A DNA stretch of 64,000 nt, taken from Clostridia bacterium. GTDB taxonomy: Bacteria; Bacillota; Clostridia; Christensenellales; Aristaeellaceae. This document shows, in pieces, positions 35,653 to 43,706 of the stretch. Within the stretch, counting starts at the first letter, position 1. Every line of letters starts with the position of its first letter. The stretch lies in the NCBI GenBank assembly GCA_017526525.1, contig JAFXRG010000015.1, forward strand, positions 1 to 64,000. Direction: 5' to 3'. A program made the translations under genes and the position numbers. Under the pieces are notes generated by a model. It was given only the letters and a program-made list of their open reading frames with translations. It had not been told where the DNA came from and did no database searches.

Positions 35653-37170
35653 TTAGTTCTTCTTGATGGTGATCGCGGTGCCGTCCCAGGTTACGGTGTA
35701 GTTGCCGGCTTCCGCAAACACGATGTTGTTGTCGGGATTCTCTTCGCCGAGATCCTTCACCAGTTCCTTGCCCTCCGTGACCTGGGCAAAGCCTTTGTCG
35801 GTTCCCCAGTCGCCGGGCTTCACGATCCGGCCGCCCATGTAGTCGCTTTCCGGAACTTCCAGGGTCACAACGCCGTCCTTCAGGTAGTAGGTATCCGCTT
35901 CGTCCGCGTTGTTCCAGCCGTTCCAGGCGCCCACGAACAGCAGCGCATTGTTGTCCAGCTTGAACAGGCTGGCAATCTTGTCGTAGTAGTTATCCAGGGC
36001 CGCCTGCAGGCCGGCATCATCCTTGGCCGCCTTCACGTCGTCACCGATAACCTTCGCGATATCCCACCAGGAACCGTGAATCTGGCCCTGCGGCACAGAG
36101 TAGGGAGCCTGGGCAATCAGGGCCGCCAGGCCGGCGTTGGCCTGAACCTTTTCAGAAGCCTGGTCTTCCTTGTTGGAGGGACCCCAGGCCAGGGCTTCGA
36201 ACCGTTCCATCTGGCACTTTGCACCAGTCAGGTACTGGGCCAGCTTATGGATGGCGGCGCCCTTTACCTCGTCCACCTGGGGCTTCACGCCCATCAGCTT
36301 GCAGCCGTTGAAGGAACCGAGGTGATATTCTTTTCCGTCCACTTCGAAGGAGGGCAGGTCAGTTACGCCCATGTTGTCGCCCAGGTATTCCTGAACCTTG
36401 GCGAAATCCCAGGTACCGCTGACCAGGATCGCAGCATTCTGCTGGAACTGGTCGGCGCCGCCGGCGCTCAGGTGATAGGGAGAATCAACCAGCTTCTTCA
36501 TGCCCTTGACAGCGATCAGGCCTTCGGGGCTGTTGAATGTATCGTGCACGGAAATGAAGTTGCCTTCATCATCGGTGGTCCACTCAGACACACAACCGGT
36601 GGCGAAGAAGAAGGAAGCCAGATACCAGGCGGAAGACTGCTGCTCGAAAGCAAAGTACTTCTGGGCCTTTTCGCAGTCCGCGATCAGTTTTTCCAGGGAG
36701 TCCACATCCTCTTCCGGGATGACGCTCTTGTCGTAGTACATGAAGTAGCCGTTGTCCGCAGTCAGCGGATAGGCATACAGCGCGTCACCGGAGGTGGCAG
36801 CTGCAACGGTACCGGCGTCGTTGTTGGCGATCACGGTCTCGGTGGCTTTCGTGCCAAGGCGGGACAGGGCGCCGGCCTGCACCAGACGGGCGAACTGGTC
36901 CTGCGCGAAGCAGAAGATGTCGCCGCCGGCTTCAACGTCGGTGATCATCTGGGTGGCAGCGTCCGATTCGGAAACAGCCTCGATGGTGGCGTTGAAGGTG
37001 ATCACACCGTTATTTTCGGCATTGAAGGCTTCAACCTGTTTCTGCGTCAGCTCTTTCGCCGCTTCCGCAACCCAGATCTTCACATCATAGGTCATGCTCT
37101 CCGCCGTCGCGAAGGACATCATGGACAGCGCCATCATTACAGCCAGAACGATAGCAAGGAACTTTTTCAT
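35653..37170 (-). CDS. Sugar ABC transporter substrate-binding protein with C-terminal beta-module
   Basis: A 505-residue exported binding protein. The signal peptide (~1-24) ends FATAES and has no lipobox Cys. The CUT1/MalE-like core spans ~25-405 (VKIWVAEAAKELTQKQ, GNDIFCFAQDQF-like, LVSGTWDFAKVQEYLG). The last ~95 residues (from LLFVGAWNGWNNADEADTYY to the end NYTVTWDGTAITIKKN) look like an added beta-sandwich with the W-N-x-W and Y-T-V-T-x-D patterns of SusE/SusF-type starch/glycan modules. That extra module could hold longer glycans near the cell. The start follows AAGGAG; a 39-codon extension upstream is not supported. It has its own promoter. Confidence 0.9.
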   Translation of the reverse strand: MKKFLAIVLAVMMALSMMSFATAESMTYDVKIWVAEAAKELTQKQVEAFNAENNGVITFNATIEAVSESDAATQMITDVEAGGDIFCFAQDQFARLVQAGALSRLGTKATETVIANNDAGTVAAATSGDALYAYPLTADNGYFMYYDKSVIPEEDVDSLEKLIADCEKAQKYFAFEQQSSAWYLASFFFATGCVSEWTTDDEGNFISVHDTFNSPEGLIAVKGMKKLVDSPYHLSAGGADQFQQNAAILVSGTWDFAKVQEYLGDNMGVTDLPSFEVDGKEYHLGSFNGCKLMGVKPQVDEVKGAAIHKLAQYLTGAKCQMERFEALAWGPSNKEDQASEKVQANAGLAALIAQAPYSVPQGQIHGSWWDIAKVIGDDVKAAKDDAGLQAALDNYYDKIASLFKLDNNALLFVGAWNGWNNADEADTYYLKDGVVTLEVPESDYMGGRIVKPGDWGTDKGFAQVTEGKELVKDLGEENPDNNIVFAEAGNYTVTWDGTAITIKKN

Positions 37171-37258
37171 ACTCTTTTCTCCTTTTTTATATTTTGTTTT
37201 GCCGGAATCAGGACCGGACAGTTTTTTTGTCCGATTCATTCCGTTCAAATTCGGATAT

Positions 37259-37287
37259 ATTGTATTTCGGTTTCCTGGTTTTGTCAA
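37259..37287 (-). promoter_or_regulatory. Promoter of the binding-protein gene
   Basis: Minus strand TTGACA (37282-37287), 17-base spacer, TACAAT (37259-37264): near-consensus. It gives the transporter genes transcription independent of the upstream GH53 gene. Confidence 0.8.
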
Positions 37288-37322
37288 CAGAGAATTTTCC
37301 GGAAACCCTTTATTTTACGTAA

Positions 37323-37338
37323 TTGGTATCGTTTTCAA
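37323..37338 (-). promoter_or_regulatory. cre-like / LacI-family operator
   Basis: Minus strand TTGAAAACGATACCAA, one mismatch from the Bacillus cre consensus WTGNAARCGNWWWCAW. It is centred about 45 bases upstream of the -35 element, a position compatible with CcpA- or LacI-type control. Whether this genome encodes CcpA is not visible here. Confidence 0.45.
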
Positions 37339-37360
37339 CATCTTGTGGTCCGGAAGCCTT

Positions 37361-39319
37361 TTACTGCACGGAATTCAGCAGAATATCGTCAATTTTTCCC
37401 CAGGCTCCGTTCCCCTCTCCCTGGCATTTTACGTAAAGGCCGACCGTCACTTCGCTGCCGGCGGGATGGGTAAATTCCGGAATCACGCCCGCATGCCAGT
37501 CATTGTATACGGTAATGGGAATCTGCTCCGACCGGGCAACTTCCTGGCCATCGATTTTGACATAGGCATAAATATCCGTTTCGCCGCAGTCGCCGCCCAT
37601 CATGGAAGCCTGGAATTTGAATTTCCCCTCCGGCAGGTCGCGGATCGTCTGCTCCAGGGTAAATTCCACGCTGTCCTGCTTCGCACTCCAGAAGTGCATA
37701 TGCTTGTTTCCCGTCAGCGAGTCCGTCTTCTTGTCCTCGATGTACAGCTCGTCCGCCTTTTTCAGGTCCGTGATGATCCAGGCCGGGCTTCCTTCCTCAA
37801 AGCTGTAGTCCTCCATGTAGTTGTATTCCACCATGGAAACATAGCACTTTGCTTCCTTGCCCTCCGCTTCCCCGGTGATCACGTACTGTTTCGGCCCGCC
37901 GGCGTGCATCCGGCAGTCTTCCTCCTCCGTCAGGCGCCAGGTCACCGGCACCGCCTGCCGGCTGTCGTCCGTCATGATGGCGTTCACGGTTTCCGGCAGT
38001 TCCAGGGGCATGTTCAGGTCGCAGATCAGGGAAGGTTCCTCCAGCGCATCCGCCTTCGGCGTGATTTCGTTTCCCTCCCGCATCAGCCGGAAAACCTTCA
38101 GGGATTCCAGCGGTTTCCCCGCAGCGTCAAAAAACGCCTGGTTGTCCACCGCACTGCCGCCGTACCATTTTCCGGCGTCCTCCGGATCATAGGTTCCGGC
38201 ATAGCTGCTCGCCCATCCGGAACCGTATTTCTCCCACTTTTCGTGGTTTTCTTCCCAGCTGTTTGTTCCGACGGTGATCCACGCGCCTTCCCAGTAGCAG
38301 ACGCCGATGCCCGCCGGCGTCCGGTTCACGACCGTGTCCGTAATGTTCCGGATGCAGTTGGCCTGTCCCTGGGGGGTGAAGGGATAATCCTTGACGATCC
38401 CGCCGCCGTCCCCGATGGTGTTGGCGGAAAAGTCCGTATCCTCCGCCGTGAAGGCGTAGGAGGTTTCCATCACCATGACCTTCTTGCCGTAAGTATCGGC
38501 AATCTCCGTCAGGATCGCGGAAAGGTTGTCCAGCGTTCCGTGCCAGTAGGGATAGTAGGAGGTGGCAAATACGTCATAATGGATCAGGCCGTTCTTTTCG
38601 TAGTAATCCATCTTCTGGGCGTAGGTACGGTAGCTGTCCGTCTTCTCCGGATTGGCGAAATGCAGGGCCACCAGCGCTTCCGGGTATACTTCCCGGGTTG
38701 CCCGGGCGCCCGCGTCCATGATATAGGCGATGTTCATCCAGGTTTTCTCGCCGCAGAGCCGGTTGTTGGTTTCATTGCCCACCTGTACCATGCCCACGTC
38801 CACGCCGGCGTCCTTCAGCTGCTGCAGGCAGTCCAGTGTGAATTCATAGGCGGCCTGGGTCTTTTCCCGGATCTCCATGCCTTTCCAGGCCCGGGGAACC
38901 ATCTGCTTTCCGGGATCCGCCCAGAAATCGGAATAGTGGAAATCCGCCAGCAGCTTCATGCCGCAGGACGCGGCGCGCTTCCCGATCTCCACCGCGGTCC
39001 GGATGTCACAGTTGCCGCCGCCGAACCCGTTGCCGTTGTCGTCGTAGGGATTGTTCCAGATCCGTACCCGGATCATGTTGATTCCGTTGTCCGCCAGCAG
39101 CCGGAACAGGTCCGTTTCCTTGCCGTCGAAGTCATAGTATTTTACGCCGCTCTCTTCCTCCGCCAGCACGCTGGAGATATCCATGCCGAAGATGAAATCC
39201 TCCGGCAGGTTCTCCACCTTTTTCACATACAGCCCCTCAGAAGCGCCTTCCGCCCCTGCGAAAACCGGCAGGCACAGGCACAGCGCCAGGACCGCAAGAA
39301 CCAGAATCCGTCCGTTCAT
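37361..39319 (-). CDS. Secreted GH53 endo-beta-1,4-galactanase
   Basis: A 652-residue exported enzyme. After the signal peptide (~1-23), the GH53 barrel (~40-390) shows FIFGMDISSV, MIRVRIWNNPYD, KLLADFHYSDFWADPGKQ, the acid/base in VQVGNETNN (E183) and the nucleophile in VMVMETSYAFT (E285). A Big_4-like module (~410-500, PLELPETVNAIMTDDS...VTW) and a C-terminal CBM61-like beta-sandwich (~510-652) follow; CBM61 modules bind beta-1,4-galactan. It cuts pectic galactan outside the cell, and the downstream ABC system would import the products. Start behind AAAGGAGG; 15 bases after the preceding membrane-protein gene. Confidence 0.94.
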   Translation of the reverse strand: MNGRILVLAVLALCLCLPVFAGAEGASEGLYVKKVENLPEDFIFGMDISSVLAEEESGVKYYDFDGKETDLFRLLADNGINMIRVRIWNNPYDDNGNGFGGGNCDIRTAVEIGKRAASCGMKLLADFHYSDFWADPGKQMVPRAWKGMEIREKTQAAYEFTLDCLQQLKDAGVDVGMVQVGNETNNRLCGEKTWMNIAYIMDAGARATREVYPEALVALHFANPEKTDSYRTYAQKMDYYEKNGLIHYDVFATSYYPYWHGTLDNLSAILTEIADTYGKKVMVMETSYAFTAEDTDFSANTIGDGGGIVKDYPFTPQGQANCIRNITDTVVNRTPAGIGVCYWEGAWITVGTNSWEENHEKWEKYGSGWASSYAGTYDPEDAGKWYGGSAVDNQAFFDAAGKPLESLKVFRLMREGNEITPKADALEEPSLICDLNMPLELPETVNAIMTDDSRQAVPVTWRLTEEEDCRMHAGGPKQYVITGEAEGKEAKCYVSMVEYNYMEDYSFEEGSPAWIITDLKKADELYIEDKKTDSLTGNKHMHFWSAKQDSVEFTLEQTIRDLPEGKFKFQASMMGGDCGETDIYAYVKIDGQEVARSEQIPITVYNDWHAGVIPEFTHPAGSEVTVGLYVKCQGEGNGAWGKIDDILLNSVQ

Positions 39320-39334
39320 GGTGTTTCCTCCTTT

Positions 39335-40345
39335 TTACTCCATTGAAATCAGCAGTTCCGCCGCCTTCCGGGCCAGTCCGTCCTTCAGGTGGGGAGAGGC
39401 CGCCCCGATATACAGGCGATAGATGGATGCTCCCTCTTCATACAGGAAATACTCTCCGCAGACCGCGTCTGCATTCCCAGGATCCGCAACAACCGCGTAT
39501 TCTTCCCGGAACCATTCCGCAAACTCTTCTTTTTTGGAGTCCGGAACAATATATAAATCTGCATTTTTGATCTGTGCGGAGTCCAGCATGGCGTAGGAAA
39601 AAGGATGTACTTTTACCATCCTCACGGAACCCTCCATCCCTTTCTCCAGTTTCTCTGCCAGGTCTGCCGCATCCCTGATTTTGCAGTCCGCGAAAACGGT
39701 AATCTTGCGGGATGGATCCGTGTCCGTGATCCTTGCAAAAACAAAACCCGTCAGGAGGATCGCCAGCATGGTCCAGATCACCGCCCCCGGGAAGAACTTC
39801 CCAGCATTTCGCCTGGTTTTCTTCCATACGGAGGGAACCGCCCGGGGGGTATCCCCCGCCGCTTTTTCGAGAATCTCCATTCCGACAATGAATTTCCGCG
39901 CGGTTTTTACCCGTACCCGGGATCCGTCCGGAGGCACTTTTGCGCGCAGTTTCTCGTTCAGGTTCAGGGATAACGTCTCTTTGTCCGTTTCCAGGTAAAC
40001 TTTCAGCACCCGTATGCTTTTCGGAATCCGGAAGCCTTCCGGATCCAGCTTCAGAACGCCTTCGCGGATTTCCCCTTCAGCTTCCCGGAGACTGGCCAGA
40101 TGGGAGGCTTCTGCTTTGGCCGGTTCCGCCGCAAATAACCAGAAGGCCAGAATCCCCCACCCAGTCAGCGTCATGCTCCCCATCGCAATCAGCAGCATCG
40201 TCCTGGCATTACCGGTCCGCGTCAGCAGGCACAATAAAACAAAAAGGCCCAGCATTCCTGTTCCCATGATCCACAGCAGGCGTTTGTTCCTTCGCACCCT
40301 GTCCCTGCTTTTCTCAATCATCTGCGGGCTGATATACAAGTCCAT
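39335..40345 (-). CDS. Membrane protein of unknown function upstream of the galactanase
   Basis: A 336-residue protein not recognised as a known family. It has an N-terminal basic segment, two membrane helices (~22-41, ~49-71), a cytosolic domain (~75-180), a third helix (~186-205) and a ~130-residue C-terminal domain on the opposite side (KITVFADCKIRDAADLAEKL...ADLYIVPDSKKEEFAEWF), whose beta-alpha pattern ends in a Leu/Met helix. The ATG at 40345 follows GAGGAG. It is the first cistron before the galactanase gene and is transcribed from a divergent promoter, so it may serve secretion or surface sensing of galactan; that is speculation. Confidence 0.7.
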   Translation of the reverse strand: MDLYISPQMIEKSRDRVRRNKRLLWIMGTGMLGLFVLLCLLTRTGNARTMLLIAMGSMTLTGWGILAFWLFAAEPAKAEASHLASLREAEGEIREGVLKLDPEGFRIPKSIRVLKVYLETDKETLSLNLNEKLRAKVPPDGSRVRVKTARKFIVGMEILEKAAGDTPRAVPSVWKKTRRNAGKFFPGAVIWTMLAILLTGFVFARITDTDPSRKITVFADCKIRDAADLAEKLEKGMEGSVRMVKVHPFSYAMLDSAQIKNADLYIVPDSKKEEFAEWFREEYAVVADPGNADAVCGEYFLYEEGASIYRLYIGAASPHLKDGLARKAAELLISME

Positions 40346-40391
40346 CGGAACCTTACTCCTCTGTGTATGATTGATTCCCCGCTTTTTCTGT

Positions 40392-40442
40392 AATATAACA
40401 TTTTTTCTGTCCCTTGACAACCTGAGCCATTTCGTTCATGAT
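40392..40442. promoter_or_regulatory. Divergent promoters sharing one -35 element
   Basis: Plus strand: TTGACA (40414-40419), 17-base spacer, CATGAT (40437-40442), driving the GH13 gene. Minus strand: TTGTCA (40415-40420), 17-base spacer, TATATT (40392-40397), driving the membrane protein/galactanase genes. The two -35 hexamers overlap by five bases, so polymerase cannot occupy both at once. Confidence 0.7.
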
Positions 40443-40475
40443 ACAGGGGAAGGTCACGGAAAGAAGGGAATATGC

Positions 40476-42029
40476 ATGAAACGGTTTGCGTCGTTTTTGC
40501 TGGCACTGATGCTGCTGTGTGGAATGTCTTCCGCAGAGGAAGAGGGGCTGAATATGGAAAACAACAGCCGGGTTTTTTATGAAATTTTTGTCGGTTCCTT
40601 CTCTGATTCGGACGGGGACGGCATCGGTGATCTTCGTGGTATCATCAACCGCATGGATTACCTGAATGACGGGGATCCCGCCTCCGGCAAAAGCCTCGGG
40701 GTGGAAGGTCTCTGGCTGACGCCCATCTTTCCCTCCCCCTCCTATCATAAATATGACGCCACGGATTATTATCAGATCGATCCGGCCTTCGGCACCCTGG
40801 AGGACCTGAAAGAGCTGGTTTCCCTCTGTCATGCCCGGGATGTAAAGCTGATTATGGATCTTCCCCTGAACCATACTTCATCAAACCATAACTGGTTTAT
40901 TCAGTTTTCCAACGCCCACCTGATGCATAACCCGGCAAACATTTATTATGACTTTTTTACCTGGATTGAACCGGATGCGGTCATTCCCTCCGGCCGGCAG
41001 TTTGCAAAACTGCCTTCCGGACTGGCTTTATATGAATGCAACTTTTCCAGCAGCATGCCCGAACTGAATTTCGATAATGAAAAAGTCCGGCAGGCGGTGC
41101 TGGATGTGGCCGCCTACTGGCTGAACCTGGGTGTGGACGGCTTCCGCTTCGACGCCGCCAAGTATATCTATTACGGCGAACATGACAGAAACGTGGAATT
41201 CTGGACCTGGTACATGGATGAGCTGAAAAAGATCAACCCCCATGTTTACACGGTGGCTGAGGTCTGGGACGGGGACGGCATCACCAGCCGATACCTGAAA
41301 GCCTTCAACTGCTTCCATTTTTCCACGGCCATGGCGGAAGGCATCATCGCGGACACGGCCAAAGCCGGAAACGTCAATAATTTCACCCGGGCTCTCCAGG
41401 CCTACCAGGAAGCCATCCATTCCATCAATCCGGATGCCATGGATATCCTGTTCCTGGCCAACCATGACACGGACCGCGCCGCCGGTTATCTGCCCATGTC
41501 CAACGGCAGGGCCCAGGTGGCGGCAAACCTGTATCTTCTCTCCCCGGGTTCCCCGTTCATTTACTACGGAGAGGAAATCGGGCTGCGCGGTTCCCGGGGC
41601 GGCGCCAATACGGACGCCAACCGGCGGCTGGCCATGCTTTGGGGGGATGGGGATACGGTGCGGAATCCGGCCGGCAGCACCTATGACAGCCAGACCCCTT
41701 ATTCGGTAAAGGATCTTGAGAGCATGGGTGGTTCCCTCCTGAAGCATTACCGGAAGCTGATCGCCCTGCGCAAAGCAAATCCGGAGATCGCCCACGGCAG
41801 CTATACCGCCTTATCCTTCCCGGATACAAAAGCAGGCGGATTCCTGTCTGAATGGAACGGCTCCGTGGTCGGCGTATTTCACAATACCACCAACAGAACG
41901 GTTGAACTGGATCTTTCCAAATCCACGAATGTTACTTTTTCCCAGGTCACCTTTGTGGGCAAGGGAGAAGCTTTCCTGGAGGGAAACATCCTTACGCTGG
42001 AAGCACAAACTTCCGCCGTGCTGCGGTGA
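40476..42029 (+). CDS. Secreted GH13 alpha-amylase-family enzyme
   Basis: A 517-residue exported enzyme: signal peptide (~1-20, CGMSSAEEE, Cys not in a clear lipobox), then a full GH13 barrel. Conserved regions: DLPLNHTS (I), GFRFDAAKY (II, nucleophile D226), VAEVWD (III, E262) and FLANHDTDR (IV, D331), with YEIFVGSFSDSDGDGIGDLRGI at the N-terminus as in GH13 alpha-glucosidases and amylases, and a C-terminal beta domain. It is likely to act on starch or alpha-glucan oligomers outside the cell. ATG 40476 follows AAGGGAA; the upstream frame lacks an RBS. Divergent from the galactan genes. Confidence 0.92.
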   Translation: MKRFASFLLALMLLCGMSSAEEEGLNMENNSRVFYEIFVGSFSDSDGDGIGDLRGIINRMDYLNDGDPASGKSLGVEGLWLTPIFPSPSYHKYDATDYYQIDPAFGTLEDLKELVSLCHARDVKLIMDLPLNHTSSNHNWFIQFSNAHLMHNPANIYYDFFTWIEPDAVIPSGRQFAKLPSGLALYECNFSSSMPELNFDNEKVRQAVLDVAAYWLNLGVDGFRFDAAKYIYYGEHDRNVEFWTWYMDELKKINPHVYTVAEVWDGDGITSRYLKAFNCFHFSTAMAEGIIADTAKAGNVNNFTRALQAYQEAIHSINPDAMDILFLANHDTDRAAGYLPMSNGRAQVAANLYLLSPGSPFIYYGEEIGLRGSRGGANTDANRRLAMLWGDGDTVRNPAGSTYDSQTPYSVKDLESMGGSLLKHYRKLIALRKANPEIAHGSYTALSFPDTKAGGFLSEWNGSVVGVFHNTTNRTVELDLSKSTNVTFSQVTFVGKGEAFLEGNILTLEAQTSAVLR

Positions 42030-42073
42030 AACGTATATATCCAGTGAATCCGGAAAACGAGGAGGTTTGATTG

Positions 42074-42775
42074 ATGCGAACACCGAAAAAATTTCTTTCT
42101 ATCCTTCTGGCATTGGCATGCCTGCTGGCCGTTTCCGCCGGCTTTGCGGAAGAGGAAGCCGCGCCTTCCGTGGGCGGCTGGACTCCCAATGAGGTCCTCC
42201 TGACACAAATCCTGACAAAAGACGCCAAAGACGCTTTCGAGCTGGCCATGAAGTCCTATAACGGACTGCCCATGGATCCCGCGGTCCTGCTGGGAACACA
42301 GCTTGTTTCCGGGACAAATTTCGCGTATCTGGCAAAGGTAAAACTGCTCCCGAAGAACGCAGCATCCGGCTGGTATATCGTCACCGTTTACCAGGACTTG
42401 AAAGGCAACGCCGCAGTTACATCTGCCGCTGAAATCAATCCAGCGGACCTGAAGACCCGGGAGGATTTCCCGGATCCGGGCCTTGTGGGCGCATGGAAAC
42501 CTGCCGGCACAGCCAACGCGATCACCCTGCCCGAAGAAGCCTGGGGCCCTTTCTGGAAAGCCAGCGGGAATTACGACGGCGTAAGCTTTAATCCGCTGGC
42601 GCTGATCGCGACCCAGCCGGTGGCAGGAATCAATTACCTGATTGTCTGCCAGGGAACCGTGATGGCCGAAAGCCCGGCAGACGCGCTGTATTTTGTCACC
42701 CTGTATGTGGATCCGGAGGGCAACGGGGAAATTACAAACGCGCAGCTCATCGATATCCCCGCCTACCGTCAGTAA
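42074..42775 (+). CDS. Secreted twin cystatin-like protein
   Basis: A 233-residue exported protein (signal ~1-25, SAGFAEE) built from two homologous ~95-residue halves (~33-125 and ~135-228). Each starts VG[GA]W.P, has an alanine/aromatic helix, the Q-x-V-x-G loop (TQLVSGTNFAYL; TQPVAGINYLIV) and an alternating Tyr-Val strand (WYIVTVYQDLKGN; LYFVTLYVDPEGN). The N-terminal Gly, QxVxG loop and four-strand pattern are those of cystatins, inhibitors of papain-type proteases. I infer a double cystatin fold; inhibitory function is unproven. It begins with ATG after AGGAGG, 44 bases after the GH13 gene, probably co-transcribed. Confidence 0.7.
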   Translation: MRTPKKFLSILLALACLLAVSAGFAEEEAAPSVGGWTPNEVLLTQILTKDAKDAFELAMKSYNGLPMDPAVLLGTQLVSGTNFAYLAKVKLLPKNAASGWYIVTVYQDLKGNAAVTSAAEINPADLKTREDFPDPGLVGAWKPAGTANAITLPEEAWGPFWKASGNYDGVSFNPLALIATQPVAGINYLIVCQGTVMAESPADALYFVTLYVDPEGNGEITNAQLIDIPAYRQ

Positions 42776-42811
42776 ACCGGAAGCCCGATTCTTTGTTTAC
42801 GGAGCAGACGA

Positions 42812-43411
42812 ATGAAGATTTATGTTGATTTTGACGACTGCCTGTGCGAAACCGGGCGGTATTTTGCCGGCCTCGCAGCGGATCTTTTCGGGAGCAGCGT
42901 CTCCTATGAGGACATGTTCTCCTTTGATATGGACGTCAGCTTCTCCCTGTCCCCGGAACAGTTCAGCCATATGATGACCGAAGGCCACCGGCCGGAGGCG
43001 CTGCTCTCCCTCGCGGAAACGCCCGGCGCCTCCGAAACCCTGAACGGCTGGCTGGACTGCGGCCATCAGGTATCCGTGATCACCGGGCGGCCCGGCGACG
43101 CGTACGAAGCCTCCCGGGAATGGCTGGACCGGCACCACCTGGAGCGCGTTCCCCTGTATATCCTGAACAAATACCGGGACCGGTGGTACGCCGCGCAGCA
43201 AAACCCCTGCTGCCTGGAGCTGGAAGATTACTATAAAATGCCTTTCGATTTCGCCGTGGAGGATTCCCCGAGAGCCTTCCGCTTCTTTTCCCACCTTCCC
43301 GACCTGAAGGTCCTGGTCTTCGACCGGCCCTGGAACAGGGGCTGCACCTTCCCCGAAGGCCATTACACCCGCTGTCCCAACTGGCAGGCCATCCGGAAAA
43401 TCGTCGGATAA
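42812..43411 (+). CDS. HAD-superfamily phosphatase (5'-nucleotidase-like)
   Basis: A 199-residue cytosolic HAD hydrolase: motif I VDFDDCLCET (nucleophile Asp and the +2 Asp), motif II SVITGRP, a Lys in DYYKMPFDF and the acidic VEDSPRAF (motif IV). Small HAD proteins with the DFDD start resemble deoxyribonucleotidases; substrate uncertain. It is 36 bases after the cystatin-like gene and followed by a terminator, so it closes the GH13 transcript. No link to glycan breakdown is evident. Confidence 0.75.
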   Translation: MKIYVDFDDCLCETGRYFAGLAADLFGSSVSYEDMFSFDMDVSFSLSPEQFSHMMTEGHRPEALLSLAETPGASETLNGWLDCGHQVSVITGRPGDAYEASREWLDRHHLERVPLYILNKYRDRWYAAQQNPCCLELEDYYKMPFDFAVEDSPRAFRFFSHLPDLKVLVFDRPWNRGCTFPEGHYTRCPNWQAIRKIVG

Positions 43412-43462
43412 ATGTCGGATCCTGCTGCAAAAGACGGCGGATGGTAAAAAAGTCCGTGAAAG

Positions 43463-43492
43463 ATTCCGTTCCCTCCGGAACGGGATTTTTTT
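43463..43492 (+). terminator. Terminator of the GH13-cystatin-HAD transcript
   Basis: ATTCCGTTCC (43463-43472) pairs with GGAACGGGAT (43477-43486, one G-T) over a four-base loop, followed by a run of seven T. It lies about 50 bases after the HAD gene stop. The rest of 43412-43706 holds a possible -10 (TATACT, ~43574) for the next gene and nothing else I can name. Confidence 0.85.
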
Positions 43493-43706
43493 CTGTCCAA
43501 AATCCTTTCCTCCAGGAAAAATAAGCCTTTCTATTCCGCATACTCTTCCCTGTATCCCCCATTTCTTTTCCGTATACTGATAATGCAGGCGGAATCAGAT
43601 GGAAATAACTTCTGCCATCCGGGCTGCAGGAACGTATAAACATACGGAAGCCAAACAAGGCTTCCGCGGAAAAGAAAGCCGAATGAACAAAAAGGAGGGA
43701 ACGGAA

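Noticed and set aside
37094-39346. A 750-codon plus-strand open frame opposite the GH53 gene
   Set aside because: The opposite strand encodes a full GH53 enzyme with both catalytic residues and a signal peptide; the plus frame has no domain and simply mirrors its codon bias.
43599-43706. Longer start for the Pro/Glu-repeat protein at 43599
   Set aside because: The extra 36 residues would precede a well-formed signal peptide, and AGGAGG lies correctly before the ATG at 43707.
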